Part shown: piece after piece, positions 41,715 to 49,276 of the stretch
Layout of the letters: each line of letters opens with the position of its first letter
How positions within the stretch are numbered: position 1 is the stretch's first letter
Assembly (NCBI RefSeq): GCF_000425625.1
Contig: NZ_KE384411.1
Span: forward strand, 1-64,000
DNA length: 64,000 nucleotides
Source of the DNA: Stutzerimonas azotifigens DSM 17556
GTDB lineage: Bacteria > Pseudomonadota > Gammaproteobacteria > Pseudomonadales > Pseudomonadaceae
Reading direction: 5' to 3'
The notes under the pieces: model-generated
The model's input: the letters and a program-made list of their open reading frames with translations, nothing else
The model's database searches: none
What the model was told of the DNA's origin: nothing
Made by a program: the position numbers and the translations under genes

Positions 41715-42704
41715 ATGAGCATGTATCAACCGAGCACGATTTCTCACCACGAGCATCGAGCATTCAGGCGGACCTTCAAGCAAGGTCATCTGAGCCTGGG
41801 ATTGTTCTTCCCCCTGGAGGCGTTCGAAGGGGATACGCCGAGCATGCTCGATCAGGTGCCATTGGCCCGGCGCGCAGAGGAACTCGGGTTTTCCGCACTC
41901 TGGTTTCGCGACGTCCCACTCCGGGATCCGGGCTTCGGCGACGTCGGCCAGGTCTTCGACCCTTGGGTGTACCTGGGCCATATGGCCGCTCATACGACGA
42001 ACATCGCGCTGGGCACCGCCTCCATCGCCCTTCCCTTGCACCATCCCTTGCATACGGCCAAGGCGGCGGCGAGCGTCGATCAGCTGAGCAAAGGCCGCTT
42101 GCTCCTCGGGGTGGCTTCCGGTGATCGGCCGGTGGAATTTCCCGCCTTCAACGTCGACCCGGAAAAGCGCGGCGAGATCTTTCGTGAGCACTGCGAGGTG
42201 ATACGCCAGGTCCATCACAGCCACTTCGAACCGATTCGCTGGAGTGGTGGTGAATTACTGGGGGCCGACCTCATACCCAAGCCCACGACCCGAGAAATCC
42301 CGTTGTTCGTGACCGGACACAGCCGCCAGTCGCTCGACTGGATCGCACGTGAAAGCCATGGCTGGATCAGCTATCCACGTCCGCCGAAAATTCAGCGATT
42401 GATCGTAGAGGATTGGAAGGAAGAGGTAATGAAACAATGCGGACCGGTTCACAAGCCGTTCATGCAGTCGCTCTACATCGACCTCGAGGCTCGCTCGTCC
42501 ACACCGCCGTCCCCCATTCACCTGGGGTTCCGGCTGGGACGTGACCACCTCCGGGCCCTGCTGGAGACGCTTCAGGAAATCGGCGTGGACCACGTCATCC
42601 TTAACCTCAAGTACGGTAAACGACCCGCCGCCGAGGTTATCGAAGAACTCGGCCGGCATATCGTTCCGCATTTCGGCGCCCAGGCCCCGGACAGCCTGAG
42701 CTGA
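41715..42704 (+). CDS. LLM class flavin-dependent oxidoreductase
   Basis: A 329-residue luciferase-like monooxygenase-fold protein. It has LSLGLFFPLEAF at the start, ALWFRDVPL, NIALGTASIALPLHHPLHTA and GRLLLGVASGDRPVEF, then IPLFVTGHSRQSLDWI. It is expected to use FMNH2 or F420-like reduced flavin; Pseudomonas members use FMN. Substrate unknown. A start two codons later (MYQPS) is possible. It follows the alkene reductase and precedes the ArsR gene, so a detoxification monooxygenase is the working idea. Confidence 0.88.
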   Translation: MSMYQPSTISHHEHRAFRRTFKQGHLSLGLFFPLEAFEGDTPSMLDQVPLARRAEELGFSALWFRDVPLRDPGFGDVGQVFDPWVYLGHMAAHTTNIALGTASIALPLHHPLHTAKAAASVDQLSKGRLLLGVASGDRPVEFPAFNVDPEKRGEIFREHCEVIRQVHHSHFEPIRWSGGELLGADLIPKPTTREIPLFVTGHSRQSLDWIARESHGWISYPRPPKIQRLIVEDWKEEVMKQCGPVHKPFMQSLYIDLEARSSTPPSPIHLGFRLGRDHLRALLETLQEIGVDHVILNLKYGKRPAAEVIEELGRHIVPHFGAQAPDSLS

Positions 42705-42803
42705 AGGAAAGGTTTTCAATCAGTGCCAATCTCGCGCCCTTGCGACAGCCGGACCACGAGAGGTCACTCCAGCGCCTTCCAATTTTCCATGCGAACGGGG
42801 AAG

Positions 42804-42838
42804 ATATCGCCATATCGCGAAAAAGGGGTATCGCAAAT
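42804..42838. promoter_or_regulatory. ArsR-type operator cluster
   Basis: Three copies of (A/G)TATCGC at 42804-42810, 42812-42818 and 42828-42834, the last within TATCGCAAAT, identical to a site in the promoter at 38906-38934. They lie directly before the ArsR-family start codon. Confidence 0.55.
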
Positions 42839-42841
42839 TCC

Positions 42842-43147
42842 ATGAGCATCGACGTCAACGAAGCCCTGAAGGCCCTGGCGAACCCGACGCGCCTCGCCAT
42901 TCTCAACTGGCTCAAGGAGCCCAGGACGAGCTTCCCCGAGCAGGAGGTCGATCCGGAAACGGTCGGTGTGTGCGTCAGCATCATCCAGGAGCGCACGGGC
43001 CTTTCGCAGTCCACTACGTCGCTTTACCTCACGGCCCTGCAGCGCGCGCAACTGGTGACATCTCAGCGGATCGGTCCTTGGACCTACTACAAGCGCCACG
43101 ACGAGAACATCAAGGCCTTCTTCAAAGCGCTGCAAGAAAAGATATAG
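42842..43147 (+). CDS. ArsR family transcriptional regulator
   Basis: A 101-residue winged-helix regulator: MSIDVNEALKALANPTRLAI, LNWLKEPRTSFPEQ and GLSQSTTSLYLTALQRAQLV. The ELCVCDL metal-box motif of ArsR/SmtB metal sensors is missing; the matching region reads GVCVSIIQERTG with one cysteine, so a metal role is unlikely. Members of this type respond to redox or electrophilic signals. No strong ribosome site is evident. Shared ATATCGC motifs link it to its own promoter and that of the aldehyde dehydrogenase. Confidence 0.87.
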   Translation: MSIDVNEALKALANPTRLAILNWLKEPRTSFPEQEVDPETVGVCVSIIQERTGLSQSTTSLYLTALQRAQLVTSQRIGPWTYYKRHDENIKAFFKALQEKI

Positions 43148-43159
43148 GCCCCTCCGCAG

Positions 43160-43178
43160 GCGGGCCGTGGGGGCCCGC
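43160..43178. terminator. Hairpin after the ArsR gene
   Basis: GCGGGCC - 5 bp - GGCCCGC, a perfect 7-bp stem, 13 bases after the ArsR stop. No U-run follows, so intrinsic termination would be weak. Confidence 0.4.
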
Positions 43179-43298
43179 CAACCTGTTGATCACCCCCGCC
43201 ACGACACCTGGACAAGCTGCTCGGCCGACTACCGCGCCTCGAATCCGGTGAAGGGTACGCTTCAAGCGACCAGTACTATCCGGCTGGTGCCGGACATC

Positions 43299-44243
43299 TC
43301 AGCCAGACGATCTGGTCGACGTCCTCGGCCCCCGCGACTCCAGGTATTGCTCGCCCAGCAAGACAACCAATCCGCTCAGCACGATGATGAGGGTGCCAAT
43401 GCAGCTCCACAGATTTGGCAGCTCGGAAAAAAGCAGGTACCCCAGCAGGCTCGCGCCGACGATTTGCAGGTAAGTGAACGGTGCGACGAACGGCGCAGGG
43501 GCCACCTCGAAGGCACGCACCAGGCAGTAGTGCCCGCAACCACCGAGGATGCCCATGCTGACCAGCAAACCAACATGTACCAGGTTGTCCGGCGACTGCC
43601 AGAAGAATGGAAGCATCAGGCTCGTCAACACGAACCCGGCGGCGGCCATGTACGTGTTGGACGTTTCCGGCGTGTCGTGACTAGCGAGCTTGCGCGACAG
43701 GATCTGTGTAAGCGCTGAGGTGCAGGCGCTCAAGAGCACCAGTAACACGGCAGGATGGAAGGCATCGCCACCTGGCTGTATGACGAACAGCGCCCCGGCG
43801 AACCCACTGATCGCCGCGACTGTTTTCAGTAGGCCTACCGTCTCGCCCAGCATGAAGGGTGACAGTACCAGGACCACCATGGGCGCCGTGAAACTCACCG
43901 CTGCCGCGGTCCCCACCGGCACGTACTGGAGCGCGCAGAACATCAGGAAGGAGGTAAGGCAGAACAGCAACGACCGCACGATTTGCAACCAGGGGCGCCG
44001 AGAGCGAAACAGCGCCGCCCCTTTGCGCGGCGCGAATACCACCAACATGAACACCACATGGCCGAAGTAGCGGCACCAGAGCAACTGAATGACCGGGTAG
44101 AACAGGCCGAGGTATTTAACTTCCGCGTTCAGTAGCGGAATCAGAATCGCCGCCGCCAGCATGAACGCCACCGCCGTCACGAACGGGCTGCGCTTCGGCT
44201 CCACCCGCTCCTCGAGGACTTCATCTTCCCGTGCCGCCAACAT
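43299..44243 (-). CDS. DMT superfamily (EamA) exporter
   Basis: A 314-residue inner-membrane protein with ten predicted spans in two EamA repeats. The first repeat includes LLWCRYFGHVVFMLVVF and VGTAAAVSFTAPMVVLVLSP; the second includes FEVAPAPFVAPFTYLQIVGA. Such proteins export amino acids, purines or other metabolites. It points toward the ArsR gene with about 150 bp between them, and no regulator is attached. Confidence 0.88.
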   Translation of the reverse strand: MLAAREDEVLEERVEPKRSPFVTAVAFMLAAAILIPLLNAEVKYLGLFYPVIQLLWCRYFGHVVFMLVVFAPRKGAALFRSRRPWLQIVRSLLFCLTSFLMFCALQYVPVGTAAAVSFTAPMVVLVLSPFMLGETVGLLKTVAAISGFAGALFVIQPGGDAFHPAVLLVLLSACTSALTQILSRKLASHDTPETSNTYMAAAGFVLTSLMLPFFWQSPDNLVHVGLLVSMGILGGCGHYCLVRAFEVAPAPFVAPFTYLQIVGASLLGYLLFSELPNLWSCIGTLIIVLSGLVVLLGEQYLESRGPRTSTRSSG

Positions 44244-44621
44244 CAGGCGCTCCCTTGATCAGCTTGTTGTTGTGTTGTTGTCAGCCATGTTCCGCATCGG
44301 ACTACCAACGCAGGCTCACGTTCGAACGGATGTACATGGCCGACCGACCGAGGCGTATCGCAGCTTTTGTGCCACTTCAAGTCGCCCTATTCAGTTGCCA
44401 CAGCTCAGCCGGACAACGTGCCCTTTGGCCAATGGGGTCACTGTCTGCAATCGGGCCGGTCTGGGTCACTGGCGAAAGGTGGCTTTGAGTCGAAAGGCGC
44501 CTCCCGATTCTCGATCTCTGCAATCGTCGCGTCCACCCAAACGACGCACGGCCAGCACAAAATCCGCACGGATCATCTCAAACACAAGAGCCACCCACGG
44601 CTCTCAACCGGAGGTGATCCC
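44244..44621. other. Intergenic region between DMT exporter and small gene
   Basis: 378 bases without a recognisable gene. It should contain the promoters of both divergent genes. A small stem GAGCC-ACCCAC-GGCTC (44588-44603) lies just before the ribosome site of the small gene. Confidence 0.4.
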
Positions 44622-44855
44622 ATGAGTATCGATCCGCTCGACCGTCCTCACGATCAGCAGCCCGTGCCAGGACAGGACCAGAACCCGAGCCATTCGCCGG
44701 AGCCTGATTTCGTCACCGATAACCCGGACGTTCAGGGTATCCCGGACAACGCTGGCGAGCCTGCCAGGCGACCGGGCACTGGGCCGGATGTGCAGGACCC
44801 CGGCACACCGGAGGCCGATCCGACCCAGCCGGGGCTCGGCAACCCGCTGCCCTGA
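44622..44855 (+). CDS. Small disordered Pro/Asp-rich protein
   Basis: A 77-residue hydrophilic protein rich in Pro, Asp, Gly and Gln (MSIDPLDRPHDQQPVPGQDQ at the start; ADPTQPGLGNPLP at the end), with no hydrophobic core. A near-perfect ribosome site (GGAGGTGAT, ending eight bases before ATG) argues that it is translated. Similar short proline-rich proteins are common and unassigned in Pseudomonas; some are stress-induced. A fragment of this gene occurs at 36774-36814. Function unknown. Confidence 0.65.
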   Translation: MSIDPLDRPHDQQPVPGQDQNPSHSPEPDFVTDNPDVQGIPDNAGEPARRPGTGPDVQDPGTPEADPTQPGLGNPLP

Positions 44856-45137
44856 GCGTCGAGCAAAAAGCCCGGGCTGCCGCTTGGTGCGTCACTTGGC
44901 CGAGGCGCCCCAGGAGCGCCGTGACTTTCGGGCAGACCTACAGGCCTGTATTCGCCGCGAGGCGCGCAATCCACAAGGATGTGGTGAATACCGCAAGCCG
45001 GTCGGGAACGGGCGCGGCCTCCCACGGGTTCGGTGGACACCCCCGCTTTTGTGGGAGGCCCGACCTCGGGGCGAGCTTGTCTGGGTGAGCAGCATTCCAT
45101 GCCGCCGGGCCTTTAATGTCCAAGCGGCGTGAAATCG
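44856..45137. other. Repeat-bearing gap before the DUF3087 gene
   Basis: No gene was found. An inverted repeat GGCCTCCCAC (45016-45025) / GTGGGAGGCC (45051-45060) is followed by CGACCTCGGGGCGA, a sequence also present near 8041-8053. This is probably a mobile palindromic element. Confidence 0.5.
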
Positions 45138-45204
45138 CTACTGCTCGAAGCCCAGCTGCCGGTAGTGCTGCATCATCAGGGTGTGCGCAAGCGGGCACTC
45201 CTCG

Positions 45205-45729
45205 CTACCCGATTCCCTTCACCGCCTCGATCCATACCGGATCGAGGTGCGTCTGCTCGGCGTCCATTCCCAGCTCCTCCATCAGCTCCCGGTGCGCGTC
45301 GATCTCCCGCACCATGCCGGCCAGTTCGGTGAGGTTGCCGTCGAGCTGGTGCATCTGGGTCACGCCCAGGTGGTAGAAGCGCAGGAGCTTGATGGCCTCG
45401 GGCTGGCGGGCGGCGACGCCGGCCTTGACGTGGTGCATGACGTTGGTGATGCGCATGAGGTTGCGCTTGAGCTGCCAGCCGTACGCCGCCGGGGCCATCC
45501 AGGCGGTGGACCAGAGTTTCAGGCGCACCAGGGCGACGGTGGCGGCCAGGCCGGCGAGCACGCCGAGCAGGTTCCAGCGGAAGTTGTTGCCGCCGGGGTC
45601 GCCGAACAGCTGCACGGCCAGGCTGGAGAGGAGCAGCGCCAGAACGAGGAAAATGGCGATCACGACGAAGGCGATGCGCCGGGTGTCCTGGCGGTAGCGC
45701 TCGGCGCTCATGGGGCGGATTTCGAACAT
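45205..45729 (-). CDS. DUF3087 family membrane protein, probable 3' frameshift
   Basis: A 174-residue protein matching DUF3087 from memory: MFEIRPMSAERYRQDTRR, two membrane spans (about residues 22-45 and 58-78, around the conserved FGDPGGNNFRWNLLGVLAGL), then a helical tail (MHHVKAGVAARQPEAIKLLR). The frame ends early at AVKGIG. In the next frame a protein-like tail, SEECPLAHTLMMQHYRQLGF-EQ, runs to TAG at 45138-45140. One extra base in the run of C/G at 45215-45217 would separate the two, so the native gene probably spans 45138-45729. Function unknown. Confidence 0.78.
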   Translation of the reverse strand: MFEIRPMSAERYRQDTRRIAFVVIAIFLVLALLLSSLAVQLFGDPGGNNFRWNLLGVLAGLAATVALVRLKLWSTAWMAPAAYGWQLKRNLMRITNVMHHVKAGVAARQPEAIKLLRFYHLGVTQMHQLDGNLTELAGMVREIDAHRELMEELGMDAEQTHLDPVWIEAVKGIG

Positions 45730-45895
45730 GGGCTCTTCATGTGGGGTGAAATGTCGTATCGCAGCGCATGCCTGCGTGGCAGCGCTGCATTGTGCTTGAA
45801 CATGCGCCGCAATGCTCTGCCATCCTCCGGCCCGCGGTACTGGCCGAAGCAACCGTCCTGGCCTCCAAGCCAGGCGGCCGGCCGTTCGAGGCGGC

Positions 45896-46576
45896 TCATG
45901 GTTCGAACTTGTAACCAACGCCGTAGATGGAATGAATCAGCTCTTCATCGGGGCTCGCCAGCTGCAGTTTGCGCCGCAGGTTCTTCACGTGGCTGTCCAC
46001 GGTTCGATCGGTGACTATGCGATTGTCGTCATAGAGCCGGTCCATCAGTTGGTTCCTGGAAAATACCCGCCCTGGCGAGCCGGCCAGGCAACTGAGCAGG
46101 CGAAACTCGACCGGCGTCAGGTCCAGATCGATCCCCTTGAAGGTGGCGCGGTATTCCGTGGTCTCCAGGCGCACGCCCGTGTCGACCGTCCGGCTTCGTC
46201 GGCGCAGGATCGCACGCGCCCTCGCCACCACTTCACGCGGACTGAAGGGCTTGCAGATATAGTCGTCGGCCCCTAGATCGAGCCCGAGCAGGCGGTCGAC
46301 CTCTTCGACCCTTGCCGTGACGAGCATGATCGGTACATCCGAAAAGGTACGCAGTGCGCGGCAGATATCGAGCCCATCACGTCCGGGCAGCATAATGTCG
46401 AGCAGGATCAAGTCCGGAGGAGCCACGCGAACTGCAGGCTCGACCGCCAACCCTTCGTCCATGCAGGTCACACGATGGCCGGCCGCCTGGAAATAGTCAC
46501 GCAACAGATTCGCCAGCTTGGGCTCATCCTCTACGATCAGAATGTCGGCTGGACGGAGTTCTTCATTGCCGCCCAT
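45896..46576 (-). CDS. OmpR-type response regulator (BaeR-like)
   Basis: A 226-residue response regulator. The receiver domain has acidic residues ILIVEDE (about 12-18), the phosphoacceptor Asp60 (LILLDIMLPG) and Lys109 (ICKPF). The C-terminal winged helix includes LDLTPVEFRLLSCLAGSPGR and RTVDSHVKNLRRKL. Its start overlaps the kinase stop as TGATG. The pair diverges from an RND efflux operon, which it probably activates in response to envelope stress. Confidence 0.92.
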   Translation of the reverse strand: MGGNEELRPADILIVEDEPKLANLLRDYFQAAGHRVTCMDEGLAVEPAVRVAPPDLILLDIMLPGRDGLDICRALRTFSDVPIMLVTARVEEVDRLLGLDLGADDYICKPFSPREVVARARAILRRRSRTVDTGVRLETTEYRATFKGIDLDLTPVEFRLLSCLAGSPGRVFSRNQLMDRLYDDNRIVTDRTVDSHVKNLRRKLQLASPDEELIHSIYGVGYKFEP

Positions 46577-47955
46577 CAGGCACTCTCCGTCGGCAATTGC
46601 AGGTGCAGCCAGAGGCCTCCCAACGGGGACCGCCGTGCTTCGAGCGTTCCACCGTGGGCTTCGGCAATGCTTCGGCAAATCGCCAGCCCGAGGCCGGAAC
46701 CGCCACTGGCACGACGCCGCGAAGCCTCTGCGCGGTAGAAGCGTTCGAACAACCGGGACAGTTCGGCGTCTGGAACGCCCGGGCCGGAGTCCATCCAGTC
46801 GACGCCGATTCCGGCGCCATCCTGCACGACCTCGATTCGCAGCCGGCCACCAGAATCGGTATAGCGCAGGCTGTTCTCGAGCAGGTTGCCGAACAGTTGC
46901 TGCAGGCGGCCGGCATCGGCCAGCACCGGTCGCGTTCGCTCGGGCACCGTCATCTCGAGGGAGAGTCCGCGCTCGCGGCAACGCCCGGCTGCGCCGGCCA
47001 GCGAGAGTTGCAGCAACTCGATCAGATCGACCGGGCTCTTGCGATAAGTCAGCGCGCCGACGTCGGCCAGCGAAAGCTCGTAAAGATCGGCAACCAGCTT
47101 GTTCAGCAGGCCGACCTCCTGCTGCAACGAGCGAAGCGACATGGCATCCAGCGCACGTACGCCATCTTCCAACGCCTCGAGTTCGCCCCGCAGCACCGCC
47201 AGCGGCGTGCGCAGTTCATGCGAAATGCTGGCCATGAACTCGCGCCGCATGCGTTCGTTGCGCTCCAGGGCGAACGCCAGCTGGTTGAAGTCGCGCGCCA
47301 ACTGGCCTACCTCGTCGTCGGCCTGCGCCTGCACGCGCTCGCTGTAATCACCCGCAGCCAGCCTATGCGTTGCAGCGGCCACCTGACGTACCGGGGCGAG
47401 CAAGCGACGCGAAGCCCAGCGGGCGATGAGCGCTGCGAGCAACAGGGCCAGCACGCCCACCCCCATACTCGAGAGCAACTGGCGCTTGACCAGCATCTCG
47501 CCCCCGGCTTCGACAACGCTCTGGAAGGGTACGACCGCCAGCCAACCCACTACCTGACCATCCACTTCGATGGGCCGGCGCGAGGCATCATCGGTCAACT
47601 GGACGAACTGCACGACCGGCTCTCCGGCCGCATCAAGCAGGGCGATACGCAAACCCCCACCGGTCAGATCGGATGCGGGCATGACCCATTCGGGCGTCTC
47701 GTCGCCGACAGGAGGACGCATCAGTTCGAACCATTCCGGGTTCCTCCCGCGCAACCGGTCCCAACTGCCATACCGGCGGTAATAGTCTTGCATCTTGGGC
47801 AGCACGCTCTCTGCTCGCTCCTCGGTCAGGCCATTGACGTAGCCGAGAAAGCCTCGCGCGAAGCTCCAGCCGTCCGCCACGCCCATGGCCAGGGCCACAA
47901 ACAGGGCGGTACCGAGTACGGCGACGAACAGCTTGCGGGACAGGCTCGACTTCAT
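46576..47955 (-). CDS. Sensor histidine kinase (BaeS-like)
   Basis: A 459-residue membrane kinase. Spans at about residues 8-28 and 161-180 flank a periplasmic sensor region (about 30-160). Next come a HAMP domain (RRLLAPVRQVAAATHRLAAG), the phosphoacceptor His246 in MASISHELRTPL, and the ATPase boxes NLLENSLRYT, DSGPGVPD and GGSGLGLAIC. The start at 47955 opens directly on the first span. It is coupled to the response regulator and divergent from the efflux operon 160 bp away. Confidence 0.9.
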   Translation of the reverse strand: MKSSLSRKLFVAVLGTALFVALAMGVADGWSFARGFLGYVNGLTEERAESVLPKMQDYYRRYGSWDRLRGRNPEWFELMRPPVGDETPEWVMPASDLTGGGLRIALLDAAGEPVVQFVQLTDDASRRPIEVDGQVVGWLAVVPFQSVVEAGGEMLVKRQLLSSMGVGVLALLLAALIARWASRRLLAPVRQVAAATHRLAAGDYSERVQAQADDEVGQLARDFNQLAFALERNERMRREFMASISHELRTPLAVLRGELEALEDGVRALDAMSLRSLQQEVGLLNKLVADLYELSLADVGALTYRKSPVDLIELLQLSLAGAAGRCRERGLSLEMTVPERTRPVLADAGRLQQLFGNLLENSLRYTDSGGRLRIEVVQDGAGIGVDWMDSGPGVPDAELSRLFERFYRAEASRRRASGGSGLGLAICRSIAEAHGGTLEARRSPLGGLWLHLQLPTESA

Positions 47956-48114
47956 CAGGGATGGGACATCACGGAGGGCGAAGGTCCGGCTATTAAGACC
48001 GCCCATGCCCGGCGATTCAACATTGCCGCCGCAATCTCCAAATTCTCTGCACATTTGCTCCACAGCATGGGCTGCATGGAAAAACGACCCGGGTCCGCCC
48101 CGATGGGAGCAATA

Positions 48115-49266
48115 ATGCAATTTCTGAAGCGCAGCACACTGGCCTACCTCGCCGCCGCGCTCCTGGCCGGCTGCACGCCGGCGCCGGAGCTGCCGCAAAG
48201 TCCCGTTCCCGAAGTGGGTGTGATCACCGTCGAGCCACAATCCCAGTGGCTGACCAGCGAGCTTCCCGGCCGTACCAAAGCCTGGCTCACCGCCGAGATT
48301 CGCCCGCAGGTGGGTGGCATCGTCAAGGAACGACTCTTCACCGAGGGTTCGTTCGTCAAGATGGGCGACATCCTCTACCGCATCGATTCGGCGCCCTATC
48401 AGGCGGTATATGACCAGATGCGTGCGGCCACGGCACAGGCTAAGGCCACGCTCGACTCGGCGAGGTTGAAAGCCAAGCGCTATGCCGCCCTGGCCGAGAT
48501 CGACGCCATCAGCCAGCAGGACAACGAGGACGCCCAGGCCACCTGGCAAAGCGCCGAAGCCGCCTATCAGGCAGCCAAGGCCTCCGAGCAGAGCGCTCGC
48601 ATCGATCTGGCGTACACCACGCTGACGGCGCCGATTTCCGGCCGCGTCGAAACCTCGAGCGTCACCCCCGGGGCTCTGGTGACCGCCAGCCAGGAAACCG
48701 CACTGACCACCGTGCAACAGCTAGACCCGCTATACGTCGACATCACCCAGTCCAGTGCCGAGGTGCTTCGTCTCAAGCGCGAACTGGCCGAGGGGCGGCT
48801 GCACAAGGCCGGCGACGACGAAGCGAGCATCCGCCTGCGCCTGGAGGACGGCAGCGAATACGCTCATGCCGGCCGCCTGCAGTTCAGCGGCGCCAGCGTG
48901 TCGCAGAGCACTGGTAGCGTGACCCTGCGTGCCGTGGTGCCCAACCCCGACGGATTGCTGCTGCCGGGCATGTACGTGCGCGCCCTGCTCGAGGAAGCAG
49001 TCGACGAAAACGCGATCCTGGTGCCACAACGCGCCGTCACCCGCAGCGCAACGGGTGCCACCCACGTGCTGCTGGTCGAAGACGGCAAACTGACGCAGCG
49101 CGAAGTGACCATCGGCCGGCAGGTCGAGAACCAGTGGTGGATCACCTCGGGCCTGAGCGGCGGCGAACAATTGGTGATCGAGGGCGGCCAGAAGGCGCGG
49201 CCCGGCGACGCGGTCAGTGCACGGCCCATGACCATACCCGCGGCCGTGGCCGTCACCACGCACTGA
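48115..49266 (+). CDS. RND efflux periplasmic adaptor (membrane fusion protein)
   Basis: A 383-residue MexA/AcrA/TtgA-type adaptor. Lipoprotein signal [20 protein letters not shown] with lipid-modified Cys20; then lipoyl halves ([34 protein letters not shown]), a coiled-coil hairpin (about 100-165) and the beta-barrel ([20 protein letters not shown]). It links the inner-membrane pump to the outer-membrane channel. GGAG precedes ATG 48115; an in-frame ATG at 48103 is possible. First gene of a three-gene operon. Confidence 0.93.
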   Translation: MQFLKRSTLAYLAAALLAGCTPAPELPQSPVPEVGVITVEPQSQWLTSELPGRTKAWLTAEIRPQVGGIVKERLFTEGSFVKMGDILYRIDSAPYQAVYDQMRAATAQAKATLDSARLKAKRYAALAEIDAISQQDNEDAQATWQSAEAAYQAAKASEQSARIDLAYTTLTAPISGRVETSSVTPGALVTASQETALTTVQQLDPLYVDITQSSAEVLRLKRELAEGRLHKAGDDEASIRLRLEDGSEYAHAGRLQFSGASVSQSTGSVTLRAVVPNPDGLLLPGMYVRALLEEAVDENAILVPQRAVTRSATGATHVLLVEDGKLTQREVTIGRQVENQWWITSGLSGGEQLVIEGGQKARPGDAVSARPMTIPAAVAVTTH

Positions 49267-49276
49267 GGAGGCGGAC

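Noticed and set aside
46597-48114. Long + strand open frame leading into the RND adaptor
   Set aside because: This part is antisense to the sensor kinase. The adaptor begins at its lipoprotein signal peptide at 48115 (or 48103).
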